NCBI GenBank assembly: GCA_024638815.1
Contig: JAHEJM010000036.1
Location: 1 to 35,577 of the forward strand
From: Acidimicrobiales bacterium
GTDB lineage: Bacteria; Actinomycetota; Acidimicrobiia; Acidimicrobiales; SZUA-35
Direction of reading: 5' to 3'
DNA: 35,577 bases
Position numbers and translations under genes: made by a program. The notes beneath the pieces are model-generated. The model searched no databases, had not been told where the DNA came from, and worked only from the letters and a program-made list of their open reading frames with translations. Shown piece by piece: positions 7,317 through 15,894 of this stretch; the first letter of the stretch is position 1, and every line of letters begins with the position of its first letter.

Positions 7317-8924
7317 TCAGCCGACCCGCAAGGCCGAGGCCATCACCGGCCGGGCGGTGGCGGTGGCGGATGGTTCGATGCCGGGCTTGGAACCGACGTC
7401 GGCCAGCATTCGTCGTTGGGCCCGGCTCAACATCCGGTCCATACCCTGGAACGACACGGGCCACGCCTGCCGTCGACGAGGCTCCAGCGCCACGATCCGG
7501 TGGTTCCCGGTGTCGGCCACCAGCGCATGGTGTGAGCCGAGGCGACAGATGGCGGTGGGCCGGTTCAAACCGGTGAGTCCCAGCGTCTGGACCTGGCGGC
7601 GATGGAGCAGGCGCAGCCGGTTGTTGCCGGTGTCGGTGATCAGGATCGAGTCGTCGGCCAGGCGGCACAGATCACTGGGTCGTTGGAGTCGGGCCCGGTG
7701 GGCGGCTCCGTCGACCAGACCCCACTGGTAGAAGCCGTTGTCGGTGATGTCGACGATCTCGCCATCATCGGTGAGAAGCCGGACGTTGGAAGTGGCGGCG
7801 TCGAGGAAGACGAGACCGGCGGCGCTGCGGGCGCCAGCCACCGGCTGGGCGAGCTCGGCTTCTGCCGCCGGCCCCGGCCTGTTGCCGCAGATGCCGGACC
7901 CGGCGATGGCGCCAACGGTGAAGGCTCGGGTAATCCGGAAGAGCTGGTTGGCGGCCGGATCGGTCACCACCAGGCTGCCGTCGGCATCCAGCGAGCAGCC
8001 GGTCGGTCGCTCGAGCCGATCAGTCACCAGATCCCGCTGCCCGGTGGCCAGGTCCATCAACCACAGCCGGTGGCCGGCCCGCTCGACGACCACGATCCGG
8101 TCGTCGCCGGCGTGGACCAATCCGGTCGGTTCCTCGAACAGCTCGATCGGGTGATCGAGCACGCAGCCGGTCAAGTCCTCCGTCAGATGACCCACCAGCA
8201 GCCGGTCGTTGCCGGTATCGGCGACCACCATGCGCCCATCGGGCAGAGCCACCACACCTTCCGGGTAGTGCAGTTGCCGTCGCCTCTCCACCGACATCGG
8301 GCCCAGGTCATGATCGGCCCGATGGGACCGGTGGTCGAAGATCGGCAGTCGGCGACGCTCGACGTCCTCACGGCGCCGCCCGGCTCCTGCCGCCGGTTCC
8401 GAGGCCCTGCCCTTCCCGTTGTCGCCCCGGGCGGTGAGTGCCAGCAGCACGGCCTCGGCCACCACGGCCACGTCGCCGGTTCCGGCCTGGATTCCGGTGA
8501 GACGACTCCGACCGTCGATGACCGCCGTGGACGGCCATCCGTGAGGGTTGTAGCGGTTCCATGTCACATAGTCGGGATCGTGGACCACGGTGAACGGGAT
8601 GCGATGGCGATCCATGGCGGTGCGAACCGTGTCCAGATGTTCGTCGTGGGGAAACCGCGGCGTGTGCACGGCCACGAGATCAACCGCTGCTCCGTCGAGC
8701 CGGTCCTTCAATGACGGCTCGGACCGATCCGATGGTCGACCGGCGATCAACAGCTCCTCCAGTTGCCGGAGCCGATGCAGTGAGGCCTCACATCCGGCCG
8801 ACCAGAAGACCACGATAGTGACGGATCCGTCCAGGGCGTCCAGGGGCACGGGATCGAGGAACGGATGTCCCGGTTCGGGACTGATCCAGGCCGCGCCGTC
8901 GATGGGGGGAGCTTTGGGAGCCAT
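7317..8924 (-). CDS. Thioredoxin-like domain plus NHL-repeat beta-propeller protein (NHLRC2-like)
   Basis: This is a soluble protein of 535 residues. Residues about 1-170 are a TlpA/thioredoxin-like domain: VTIVVFWSAGCEAS, AVDLVAVHTPRFPHD, then NPHGWPSTAVID with the cis-Pro. A charged linker follows (about 175-225), then a propeller of NHL repeats such as YPEGVVALPDGRMVVADTGNDRL, RPTGCSLDADGSLVVTD and RPTAICRLGSHHALVADTGNH. The layout resembles NHLRC2, whose cellular role in bacteria is unknown. The thioredoxin active site is reduced to one cysteine: GCEAS (C45) where WCxxC is usual, so a standard dithiol oxidoreductase activity is not expected. No signal peptide or membrane segment is visible. 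It is transcribed away from the acyl-CoA synthetase gene and towards the PCuAC gene. Confidence 0.85.
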   Translation of the reverse strand: MAPKAPPIDGAAWISPEPGHPFLDPVPLDALDGSVTIVVFWSAGCEASLHRLRQLEELLIAGRPSDRSEPSLKDRLDGAAVDLVAVHTPRFPHDEHLDTVRTAMDRHRIPFTVVHDPDYVTWNRYNPHGWPSTAVIDGRSRLTGIQAGTGDVAVVAEAVLLALTARGDNGKGRASEPAAGAGRRREDVERRRLPIFDHRSHRADHDLGPMSVERRRQLHYPEGVVALPDGRMVVADTGNDRLLVGHLTEDLTGCVLDHPIELFEEPTGLVHAGDDRIVVVERAGHRLWLMDLATGQRDLVTDRLERPTGCSLDADGSLVVTDPAANQLFRITRAFTVGAIAGSGICGNRPGPAAEAELAQPVAGARSAAGLVFLDAATSNVRLLTDDGEIVDITDNGFYQWGLVDGAAHRARLQRPSDLCRLADDSILITDTGNNRLRLLHRRQVQTLGLTGLNRPTAICRLGSHHALVADTGNHRIVALEPRRRQAWPVSFQGMDRMLSRAQRRMLADVGSKPGIEPSATATARPVMASALRVG

Positions 8925-9134
8925 GGTCTATTGGTCGGCCCGTCACCGATCGACTTGACGGCAATGCCTCCTTCCGCTCGCCCGACTCCCAGGACCGTTC
9001 GTGTCCGTCAGCTACCGCTTGGTGGCTCCGTTGGAACCGCTCTGGGCCGGAGCGCTACATTGGACCACGCAGCCGGGGCCTCATGGTCATCCGGCCGGCA
9101 GGACACATCGACTCGAGCAGGGGGAGCGATCTTC

Positions 9135-10670
9135 ATGAAGGTCCCACTAACGATCAACGACTTTCTGGACCGGGCGGTGGCCGTGTACCCGGATCGGGTG
9201 GCCATCGTCGACGAGCCCGATCAGATCGCGCCGCCGCTCGAGGCGATCACCTATGGCCAGTTCGGGGACATCCGTCGGAGCATGGGTGTGGTCATGGACA
9301 ATCTCGGTCTCGAATTCGGATCCCGGGTGGCCATGGTGTCCCACAACTCGGCCCGCCTACTCACCTCTTTCTACGGTGTGAGCGGTAATGGCCGGATCTT
9401 CGTGCCCATCAACTTCCGGTTGAGTGCCGCCGAGGTTTCCTACATCGTCGATCATTGTGGGGCCGAAGCCCTGCTCATCGATCCCGAACTGGCCGACACT
9501 CTGAGCGACATCGACTGCAAACACAAGTGGATCATGGGACCGGAGTCGGACAAGGTCTGGTATGGCCAGGACGGCGAGCCACAACCCTGGACCCCCGACG
9601 AGGACGCCACCGCCTCGATCAACTACACCTCGGGAACCACGGCTCGGCCCAAAGGCGTGGAACAAACCCACCGGGCCCGATGGATCAACGCCGTCACCTT
9701 CGGCTGGCATACCAGCGTCACCGACCGCGATGTCTACCTCCACACGTTGCCGATGTTCCACTGCGATGGCTGGGGCATGCTGTACACGGTGACCGGTATG
9801 GGGGTCAAGCACGTCGTGTTGCGCAAGATCGACGGGCCCGAGATCCTACGTCGGATCGACGAGCACGGTGTGACCCTGATGTGTGGTGCCCCGGCGGTGT
9901 GCGCTGCTGTGCTCGACGCCGCTCAGAACTGGGACGGCGAGATCCCGGGTCGGGGTCGGGTTCGTATGGTGGTGGCCGGGGCCCCGCCGCCCACCACGAC
10001 CATTCAACGCATGGAGACCGAGTTGGGTTGGGAGTTCATCCAGCTCTACGGCCTGACCGAAACCGCTCCGCTGCTGACCATGAGCCGGGGCCGCAGCGAG
10101 TGGGATGACCTCAGCACCGAGGAACGGGCCAAGAAGCTGAGTCGGGCCGGTGTCCCAACCATCGGTATGACCATGGATGTGAGCCCGTCGGGTGAGCTGC
10201 TGGCCAAGGGCAACCACATACTCGAGGCCTATTGGGACAATCCCGAGGCCACCGAAGAGGCACTCGAGGGTGGCTGGTTCCACACCGGGGATGGCGGACA
10301 GCGGGACGACGAGGGTTACTACGCCATCACCGACCGCAAGAAGGACGTCATCGTTTCCGGTGGGGAGAACGTCTCCTCCATCGAGGTCGAGGACTGTATC
10401 TTCTCCCATCCCGACGTGAATGAGGTGGCCGTGATCGGTGTACCCCACGAGAAATGGGGGGAGACGGTCAAGGCCCTGGTGGTGATGGGCGACGGCTCGA
10501 CGGTGACCGAGCAGGAGCTGATTCAGCATTGCCGGGACCGCATTGCTCACTACAAGTGCCCCACGTCGGTAGAGTTCCGCGATGAGCTGGCGCGAACCGC
10601 AACCGGAAAGCTGCAGAAGTACAAGCTCCGGGCCCCCTATTGGGAGGGCCGGCAAAAGATGGTCAACTAG
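9135..10670 (+). CDS. Acyl-CoA synthetase (AMP-forming, fatty-acyl-CoA ligase family)
   Basis: This ANL-superfamily enzyme activates a carboxylic acid with ATP to an acyl-adenylate and transfers it to coenzyme A. It has 511 residues, the usual size. Motifs in order: the phosphate loop YTSGTTARPKGVEQTH, TLPMFHCDGWG, VVAGAPPP, YGLTET, GGWFHTGD, the hinge DRKKDVIVSGGENVSSIEVE, and the C-terminal ATGKLQKYKLR whose Lys completes adenylation. All key residues are present. The substrate cannot be fixed; neighbours such as a thioesterase and an SDR fit fatty-acid or other acyl metabolism. ATG 9135 with GGGGAGCG upstream is preferred; the frame is open further upstream to 8865, but that part overlaps the divergent gene and shows no conserved sequence. 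Confidence 0.93.
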   Translation: MKVPLTINDFLDRAVAVYPDRVAIVDEPDQIAPPLEAITYGQFGDIRRSMGVVMDNLGLEFGSRVAMVSHNSARLLTSFYGVSGNGRIFVPINFRLSAAEVSYIVDHCGAEALLIDPELADTLSDIDCKHKWIMGPESDKVWYGQDGEPQPWTPDEDATASINYTSGTTARPKGVEQTHRARWINAVTFGWHTSVTDRDVYLHTLPMFHCDGWGMLYTVTGMGVKHVVLRKIDGPEILRRIDEHGVTLMCGAPAVCAAVLDAAQNWDGEIPGRGRVRMVVAGAPPPTTTIQRMETELGWEFIQLYGLTETAPLLTMSRGRSEWDDLSTEERAKKLSRAGVPTIGMTMDVSPSGELLAKGNHILEAYWDNPEATEEALEGGWFHTGDGGQRDDEGYYAITDRKKDVIVSGGENVSSIEVEDCIFSHPDVNEVAVIGVPHEKWGETVKALVVMGDGSTVTEQELIQHCRDRIAHYKCPTSVEFRDELARTATGKLQKYKLRAPYWEGRQKMVN

Positions 10671-10671
10671 C

Positions 10672-10720
10672 GGGAGGCTCCGCCTCCCAGCCTCCGGCTG
10701 GTGGAGCCGACTTCGTCGGC
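10672..10720. repeat. Three back-to-back perfect hairpins with three-base loops
   Basis: Directly after the synthetase stop lie GGGAGGC-TCC-GCCTCCC (10672-10688), CCAGCC-TCC-GGCTGG (10687-10701) and GCCGAC-TTC-GTCGGC (10706-10720). Each stem is perfect and each loop is exactly three bases. The position suits transcription termination; no T-run follows. The same design recurs at 13555-13597 and 32498-32599, so this may be a repeat family rather than a plain terminator. Confidence 0.75.
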
Positions 10721-10768
10721 ACTCATACCGATCCGGGCAATCACGCATCTTCAGTGCGATTCGGCGGG

Positions 10769-10825
10769 ATCTCTTGGGGTCGCCAACTCTTGTCACAAAA
10801 TCACGAGTCGCCGACCCCAAGAGAT
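10769..10825. repeat. Long imperfect inverted repeat upstream of the lipoprotein gene
   Basis: The two 21-base arms (10769-10789 and 10805-10825) pair at 19 positions around a 15-base A-rich loop (10790-10804). The outer 14 pairs are perfect (ATCTCTTGGGGTCG and its complement). It sits between the synthetase gene and the lipoprotein reading frame. It could be a terminator, a binding site or a short dispersed repeat; no T-run follows either arm. Confidence 0.7.
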
Positions 10826-11307
10826 GTCGCACCGGCAACCCGCTTCGGGTTCGGTGGCCGTCCTGGCTGGTGGCGGGAACCCTGTCGCTGGTGGTGATCG
10901 GTTGCAGCAGCACCGTCGATCGGGACGACCTTATCGAGGCGTTCGAGACCAACAACCCCGACGTGTCCACCGAGCAGGCGACCTGTGTCGTTGACCGCCT
11001 GCTCGGCCGATACGAGCTGGCAGGCCTCCAAGCCGAACTCGAGTCCGAGGTCCTCACCGCCGATTTCGAGGAGGCCCAGTTCCGGGACATGTTCGCCTGC
11101 GGTCTGCAAGGTGATGTCCGGGAACAGGTCACCGACCAGCTCGAGGCCAGCGGCGTGGGCGCCGAGTACGCTCCGTGCGTGTCGGACGAGTTGGTATCGG
11201 GCTTGACCGACTCCGATATCGACGTCCTCCTGTCGGGAGAGATCACCGACCCCTTCTATCAGAAGTTTTTCGCCGCGATGGAAACCTGTGGAGCAATCGA
11301 TCAATGA
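10774..11307 (+). CDS. Putative secreted lipoprotein of unknown function
   Basis: The mature part follows a lipobox: a hydrophobic stretch WLVAGTLSLVVIG and then Cys (codon 10903-10905), with SS after it, as in actinobacterial lipoproteins. The rest is about 134 acidic residues (DRDDLIEAFETNNPDVSTEQATC onward) with four further Cys, which could form two disulfides outside the cell. I do not recognise a named family. The start is unsure. In-frame TTG 10774 gives a long basic leader but places the inverted repeat inside the coding region. ATG 10824 would suit a leader (MSHRQPASGSVAVLA) but lies one frame away, so a small indel is possible. The stop overlaps the next gene by ATGA, so the two are probably co-translated. 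Confidence 0.72.
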   Translation: MGSPTLVTKSRVADPKRCRTGNPLRVRWPSWLVAGTLSLVVIGCSSTVDRDDLIEAFETNNPDVSTEQATCVVDRLLGRYELAGLQAELESEVLTADFEEAQFRDMFACGLQGDVREQVTDQLEASGVGAEYAPCVSDELVSGLTDSDIDVLLSGEITDPFYQKFFAAMETCGAIDQ

Positions 11308-12779
11308 ACGCCTTCGACGTGACCCCATTCGACGCCCGGCAGGCCGGCGACCATATCGCCGAGCTCTGGACCAAGGACATCGTGCCTCGGCTCCACGACT
11401 ACATCGCCATTCCGGCCCTGTCCCCGGCCTTCGACGCCGACTGGGCTGATTCCGGGCACATCGACGATGCCGTCACCATGGTGAAGGACTGGATGGCGTC
11501 CCGGCCGATCGAAGCGATGACGGTGTGGGTGCAGCGACTGGAGGGAAGGACACCGCTGATCGTGGCCGAGATCGAACCGTTCGGGTCGGCCGGCGGCGGG
11601 ACCACGACCACCGTGCTCTACGGCCATCTCGACAAGCAGCCGGAAATGGAGGGGTGGCGACCGGGACTGGGCCCGTGGACCCCGGTGATGGAGGGAACCA
11701 GGCTCTACGGCCGGGGCGGGGCCGACGACGGCTACGCCGCCTTCGCAAGCCTGGCCGCCATCGAGGCGATCCAGTCCGCCGGTGGCAGTCACGGGCGCCT
11801 GGTGGTACTGATCGAGGCCTCCGAGGAGTCGGGCAGCCCTGATCTTCCGGCCCATGTCGACGCCCTGGCCGATCGGCTGGGCCAGGTCGGCTTGGTGGTC
11901 TGTCTGGACTCCGGCTGTGCCACCTATGACACCCTGTGGCTCACCACCTCACTGCGGGGCCTGGTTGGCGGTACCTTGACAGTGAAGATCGTGGAGGAAG
12001 GCATGCACAGTGGTGCCGCCGGCGGCATCGTGCCATCGAGTTTCCGGATCATGCGTATCGTCCTCGATCGCATCGAACGGGCCACCGATGGGGCCGTCCC
12101 ACTGCAGTCGGCCAACGTCGAGGTCCCCGAGCATCGCCGTCGCGAGGCGGCGTCGACGGCCGCTCTTCTGGGCCGTGGTGTGTACGAACGTATGCCTCTG
12201 GTCGATGGTGCCCGACCGGCGATCGAGGATCACACCGAGGCGTTGTTGGGCAAGACCTGGCGGCCGTCGCTGTCCTATGTCGGCATCGACGGTGTGCCGC
12301 CCACTGCCAAGGCCGGTAATGTGCTGCGACCGTCGACGTCGCTCAAGTTGTCGCTGCGTATCCCTCCGACCGCCGATGCCGAGGCGGTACGGTCCGAGTT
12401 GATCTCGGTCATCGAGGGCGACCCTCCCTACGGAGCGCAGGTGAGCTTCGGCGACTCGGAGGGTGCCACCGGCTGGAACGCCCCGGACCTCGCCCCCTGG
12501 CTCCAGGCCGCCCTGAGCCGGGCGTCGAACGACAACTTCGGCCGGGACATGCAGCTCTACGGTGAGGGTGGCACCATCCCGTTCATGGGGATGTTGGGCG
12601 AGAAGTTTCCATCGGCCCAGTTCGTCATCACCGGAGTGCTCGGCCCCGGGTCCAACGCCCACGGTCCCAACGAGTTCCTGGATGTCGCCTACGCCGAGGC
12701 TCTGACCCGCTGCCTGGCCTCGGTGCTGGACTCGGCGGCCCGTACCGATCCAACCGCGGCTTCAGGGTCGATGTCATGA
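11304..12779 (+). CDS. M20-family metallopeptidase / dipeptidase
   Basis: This is a two-zinc exopeptidase of the M20 (carboxypeptidase G2 / carnosinase-like) family, 491 residues, probably cytosolic. Metal and catalytic motifs in order: VLYGHLDKQPEMEGW (first zinc His and catalytic Asp), YGRGGADDGYA (bridging Asp), VVLIEASEESGSPD (catalytic Glu and zinc Glu), VCLDSGC (zinc Asp) and GSNAHGPNEF (last zinc His). The dimerisation insert contains MHSGAAGG with its conserved His and runs from about residue 215 to 370. Length and motifs match M20 dipeptidases that split small peptides. It overlaps the lipoprotein stop (ATGA) and its own stop overlaps the SDR start in the same way, so these three genes form one translational unit. 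Confidence 0.93.
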   Translation: MNAFDVTPFDARQAGDHIAELWTKDIVPRLHDYIAIPALSPAFDADWADSGHIDDAVTMVKDWMASRPIEAMTVWVQRLEGRTPLIVAEIEPFGSAGGGTTTTVLYGHLDKQPEMEGWRPGLGPWTPVMEGTRLYGRGGADDGYAAFASLAAIEAIQSAGGSHGRLVVLIEASEESGSPDLPAHVDALADRLGQVGLVVCLDSGCATYDTLWLTTSLRGLVGGTLTVKIVEEGMHSGAAGGIVPSSFRIMRIVLDRIERATDGAVPLQSANVEVPEHRRREAASTAALLGRGVYERMPLVDGARPAIEDHTEALLGKTWRPSLSYVGIDGVPPTAKAGNVLRPSTSLKLSLRIPPTADAEAVRSELISVIEGDPPYGAQVSFGDSEGATGWNAPDLAPWLQAALSRASNDNFGRDMQLYGEGGTIPFMGMLGEKFPSAQFVITGVLGPGSNAHGPNEFLDVAYAEALTRCLASVLDSAARTDPTAASGSMS

Positions 12780-13534
12780 GCGAAGCCGAATTGTCGGGAC
12801 GGGTTGCCCTGGTCACCGGATCGTCGAGCGGGATCGGGGAGGCCACGGCTCGAGCCCTGGCCGCTGTTGGGGCCACGGTGGTGGTCAATTCGTCGTCGTC
12901 GATCGAAGCCGGGCGACGAGTGGCCGAGTCGTTGCCGGTGGAGTCCCTGGGTAACGAGTCGCTGTATGTCCAAGCCGACATCTCCAATCGGGAACAGGTG
13001 GAACACCTGGTCGAGACCGTCATCGACCGATTAGGACGGCTCGACATCCTGGTCAACAACGCCGGCTGGACGACGGTGGTACCCCACGACGACATCGAAG
13101 CCCTGACCGATGAGATCCTCCTCAAGACCTTCGAGGTCAACGTGTTCGGTACCTGGAGGCTCACCAGGGCTGCGTTGCCCTACATCCGGCAATCGGATGA
13201 CGGATCTGTCGTGACCATCACCTCGGTGGCCGGGATTCGCCCCGTCGGCTCCTCCATGGCCTATTCGATGGCCAAGGCCGCCCTCAATCAGATGACGGCG
13301 TTACTGGCCAAGTCCCATGGTCCGGTCCGGTTCAATGCCGTGGCCCCAGGCCTGGTCGACACCCCGTGGACCGCCGACTGGGATGCCTTGCACCGGGCGG
13401 TTGCCGAGACGGCTCCGCTACGGCGTTCGGCCACACCCGAGGACTGTGCCGAAGCGGTGCTGGCCCTTATCAGGATGAAGTACGCCACCGGGCAGGTGGT
13501 GGTGGTGGACGGTGGCACGACGTTGGTGAGCTGA
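12776..13534 (+). CDS. Short-chain dehydrogenase/reductase (SDR)
   Basis: This is a classical SDR of 252 residues, an NAD(P)-dependent oxidoreductase in the cytoplasm. The nucleotide site is TGSSSGIGEA near the N-terminus, followed by VQADIS and LVNNAGWT. The active site is the Ser of TITSVAG with YSMAK (Tyr and Lys). The C-terminal part ends TGQVVVVDGGTTLV, as in FabG-like proteins. The residue after the second strand is Asn-Ser rather than an Asp, so the cofactor preference is unclear. The substrate is unknown. The start ATG overlaps the M20 stop (ATGA). The catalytic set is complete. Confidence 0.94.
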   Translation: MSEAELSGRVALVTGSSSGIGEATARALAAVGATVVVNSSSSIEAGRRVAESLPVESLGNESLYVQADISNREQVEHLVETVIDRLGRLDILVNNAGWTTVVPHDDIEALTDEILLKTFEVNVFGTWRLTRAALPYIRQSDDGSVVTITSVAGIRPVGSSMAYSMAKAALNQMTALLAKSHGPVRFNAVAPGLVDTPWTADWDALHRAVAETAPLRRSATPEDCAEAVLALIRMKYATGQVVVVDGGTTLVS

Positions 13535-13554
13535 CCTCGATTGAGCCGGGCGAT

Positions 13555-13597
13555 GTTCGGCGAAGCCGAACTCGAGGCGAACCGCTGTGCGGTTCGC
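13555..13597. repeat. Two perfect three-base-loop hairpins across the start of the GDT1-type gene
   Basis: GTTCGGC-GAA-GCCGAAC (13555-13571) and GCGAACCGC-TGT-GCGGTTCGC (13577-13597) stand in tandem. The second contains the GTG start codon of the next gene in its loop. They occupy the place where the first half of that protein's first membrane helix should be encoded. They follow the same rule as the hairpins at 10672-10720: a perfect stem and exactly three loop bases. Confidence 0.75.
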
Positions 13598-14129
13598 ACC
13601 CGAGTTGGGGGACAAGAGCCAGCTCATGGCATTGGTCTTCGCCACCCGCTATCCGGCGTGGCCGGTGCTGATCGGTATCACGGTGGCCACCGCCATCGTC
13701 CATTTCGGGTCCGTCCTCCTCGGTGCCGCCCTAGGTGCAGCCCTGCCGATCGACGCCATAGCGATCATGGCCGCTGTCGCCTTTGTCGGTTTCGGACTCT
13801 GGACGCTGCGGGGCGACTCGTTGACCGGCGACGACGAGGCCAGAGCGGCGCGCCACGGTCGAAGCGCTGCCTTGACGGTGGGAACTGCGTTCTTCCTGGC
13901 CGAATTGGGGGACAAGACGATGTTGGCCACCGTCACGCTGGCCACGTCGGAGGAGCCCGTAGGTACCTGGCTCGGCTCCACCCTGGGCATGGTGGCAGCC
14001 GATGCGCTCGCCATCTGGCTGGGCACCACACTCGGCGCTCGCCTGCCCGACAAATCCGTGCGCATCGGGGCGGCGGTTGCCTTCTTCATCTTTGCCCTGT
14101 GGTTGACGCTCGACGTTGTCTTGACTTGA
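13587..14129 (+). CDS. GDT1/TMEM165 (UPF0016) family divalent-cation transporter, short N-terminus
   Basis: This family exports Mn2+ or Ca2+ across the membrane through two copies of an E-x-G-D-K-(S/T) motif. Both are present: ELGDKSQLMALVFATRY at the N-terminus and AELGDKTMLATVTLA in the second half. About five hydrophobic helices can be seen (for instance VLIGITVATAIVHFGSVLLGAALG and AIAIMAAVAFVGFGLWTL), with a charged loop between the halves. The first helix should begin some ten or more residues before the first ELGDK; here only MRFAP precedes it. Upstream in the same frame there is a TGA at 13542 and no other good start, and the gap is filled by palindromes. The protein is therefore N-terminally clipped. 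It converges on the fumarase gene with 23 bp between. Confidence 0.8.
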   Translation: MRFAPELGDKSQLMALVFATRYPAWPVLIGITVATAIVHFGSVLLGAALGAALPIDAIAIMAAVAFVGFGLWTLRGDSLTGDDEARAARHGRSAALTVGTAFFLAELGDKTMLATVTLATSEEPVGTWLGSTLGMVAADALAIWLGTTLGARLPDKSVRIGAAVAFFIFALWLTLDVVLT

Positions 14130-14152
14130 GGTGAACCGGCCGGAGTCCGGGG

Positions 14153-15796
14153 TTACAGCTTGAGATCGACCGGGCGGGCGGTGTCGGCGTAGAAGTCGTT
14201 GCCTTTGTCGTCGATGACGATGAAGGCCGGGAAGTCCTCGACCTCGATCTTCCACACCGCTTCCATGCCTAGCTCCGGGTATTCGAGGACCTCGACGTGG
14301 CGGATCGAATCCTTGGCCAGACGGGCTGCCGGGCCCCCGATGGAACCGAGGTAGAAGCCACCGTGACGCTTGCAGGCGTCGGTCACCTGCTGGCTTCGAT
14401 TTCCCTTGGCCAGCATGATCAGTGAGCCGCCGGCGGCCTGGAACTGATCGACATAGGAGTCCATTCGGCCCGCCGTGGTGGGCCCGAACGAGCCTGAGGC
14501 GTAGCCCTCCGGGGTTTTGGCCGGTCCGGCATAGTAGATGGGGTTGTCCCGCAGATATCGGGGCATGGGCTCGCCGGCGTCCAACCGTTCCTTGATCTTG
14601 GCGTGGGCGATGTCACGGCCGACCACCAGGGTGCCGGTCAGCGACAGCCGGGTCTTGACCGGATACTGCGACAGCTGGGCCCGGATCTCCTCCATCGGTC
14701 GATTGAGGTCGATCCGGACCGTCTCGCTCGACAGGTCGTGCTCAGTGACCTCCGGCAGGTACTTGGCCGGGTCCCGCTCCAACTCCTCCAGGAAGACGCC
14801 CTCAGCCGTGATCTTGGCCAGGGCCTGGCGATCGGCCGAGCAGCTGACGGCGACCCCTACGGGCAACGATGCCCCGTGACGGGGCAGGCGGATGACGCGG
14901 ACATCATGACAGAAGTATTTGCCTCCGAACTGGGCCCCGATACCGAATTCCTGTGTCAGCTTCAGGATCTCGGCCTCCATCTCCCGGTCCCGAAATCCGT
15001 GGCCCAGGGCCGAGCCCTCGGTCGGCAGAGAATCCAGATAGCGGGTCGAGGCCAGCTTGGCCGTCTCCACTGCGAATTCGGCCGACGTGCCACCGATGAC
15101 CACGCCGAGGTGGTAGGGGGGACAGGCCGATGTGCCGAGAAGTCGGAGCTTCTCGTTCAGGAATGCCCGCAGGCTTTGAGGGTTGAGCAGCGCCTTGGTC
15201 TCCTGGAACAGGTAGCTCTTGTTGGCCGAACCCCCACCCTTGGTCATGAACAGGAACTTGTAGCTGTCACCGGGGACGGCCTCGATCTTGATCTCACCCG
15301 GAAGGTTGGTCTTGGTGTTGACCTCCTCCCACATGGTCAGTGGAGCCATCTGGGAGTACCGCAGGTTCGAGGTCTGGTAGGTGTCGTAGGCCCCGTGGGC
15401 CAGGGGCTCCTTGTCATTGCCCTCCGTGAGCACGAACTGGCCCTTCTTGCCCTTGATGATGACGGTGCCGGTGTCCTGGCACCCGGGCAGCACGAAACCG
15501 GCGGCGATGTTGGCGTTCTCGAGGAGCTCGGCGGCCACGAATCGGTCGTTGGCCGACGCCTCCGGATCGTCGATGATGTTGCGCAGCTGTTGGAGGTGGC
15601 CGGGCCGGAGCAGGTGGGAGATGTCCTTGATCGCTGTGGCCGACAGCACCCGCAGCGCATCATAGGAGACGCTCAGGAAGCGCCGGCCGCCCAGTTCGAC
15701 CGACTCGACTCCGTCGTTCGTGACCAGGCGATACGGAGTGCTGTCCTCGTCGAGGGGAAGCAGATCGGTAAAGACGAATTCAGGTCCTTCAGCCAT
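14153..15796 (-). CDS. Class I fumarate hydratase (4Fe-4S, single chain)
   Basis: The enzyme interconverts fumarate and malate in the citric-acid cycle with an oxygen-sensitive 4Fe-4S cluster. At 547 residues it matches the single-chain FumA/FumB type, with the alpha and beta parts joined. The three cluster cysteines are visible: LPGCQDTGT (C106), [10 protein letters not shown] (near 225) and AVSCSADRQ (near 319). Further family segments are [25 protein letters not shown], and in the beta part [16 protein letters not shown] and [19 protein letters not shown]. The start ATG is clear and the family N-terminus is complete. Class II FumC is the more common form in aerobic actinobacteria; whether the genome also carries one cannot be seen here. 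It converges on the GDT1-type gene. Confidence 0.96.
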   Translation of the reverse strand: MAEGPEFVFTDLLPLDEDSTPYRLVTNDGVESVELGGRRFLSVSYDALRVLSATAIKDISHLLRPGHLQQLRNIIDDPEASANDRFVAAELLENANIAAGFVLPGCQDTGTVIIKGKKGQFVLTEGNDKEPLAHGAYDTYQTSNLRYSQMAPLTMWEEVNTKTNLPGEIKIEAVPGDSYKFLFMTKGGGSANKSYLFQETKALLNPQSLRAFLNEKLRLLGTSACPPYHLGVVIGGTSAEFAVETAKLASTRYLDSLPTEGSALGHGFRDREMEAEILKLTQEFGIGAQFGGKYFCHDVRVIRLPRHGASLPVGVAVSCSADRQALAKITAEGVFLEELERDPAKYLPEVTEHDLSSETVRIDLNRPMEEIRAQLSQYPVKTRLSLTGTLVVGRDIAHAKIKERLDAGEPMPRYLRDNPIYYAGPAKTPEGYASGSFGPTTAGRMDSYVDQFQAAGGSLIMLAKGNRSQQVTDACKRHGGFYLGSIGGPAARLAKDSIRHVEVLEYPELGMEAVWKIEVEDFPAFIVIDDKGNDFYADTARPVDLKL

Positions 15797-15853
15797 GGCT
15801 TCACGCTACCCCATCCGCCCCGATGTCTGGCCAGTGGTGGCGGGAATGAGCCA

Positions 15854-15888
15854 ACCCTCGGGCCGGATGGTGAAGTGAGGCCGAGGGT
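15854..15888 (-). terminator. Hairpin after the 82-residue protein gene
   Basis: ACCCTCGG (15854-15861) pairs perfectly with CCGAGGGT (15881-15888) across a 19-base loop. It lies six bases past the stop of the small minus-strand gene and before the fumarase gene, a normal place for a terminator. No T-run is seen. Confidence 0.45.
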
Positions 15889-15894
15889 GCCCGC

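Noticed and set aside
8865-9134. N-terminal extension of the acyl-CoA synthetase by 90 residues
   Set aside because: It overlaps the divergent NHL gene, has no conserved sequence, and ATG 9135 with GGGGAGCG gives the normal family length.
10582-10773. Upstream extension of the lipoprotein frame to ATG 10582
   Set aside because: That part overlaps the conserved end of the acyl-CoA synthetase, including ATGKLQKYK, and would put about 100 residues before the lipobox.
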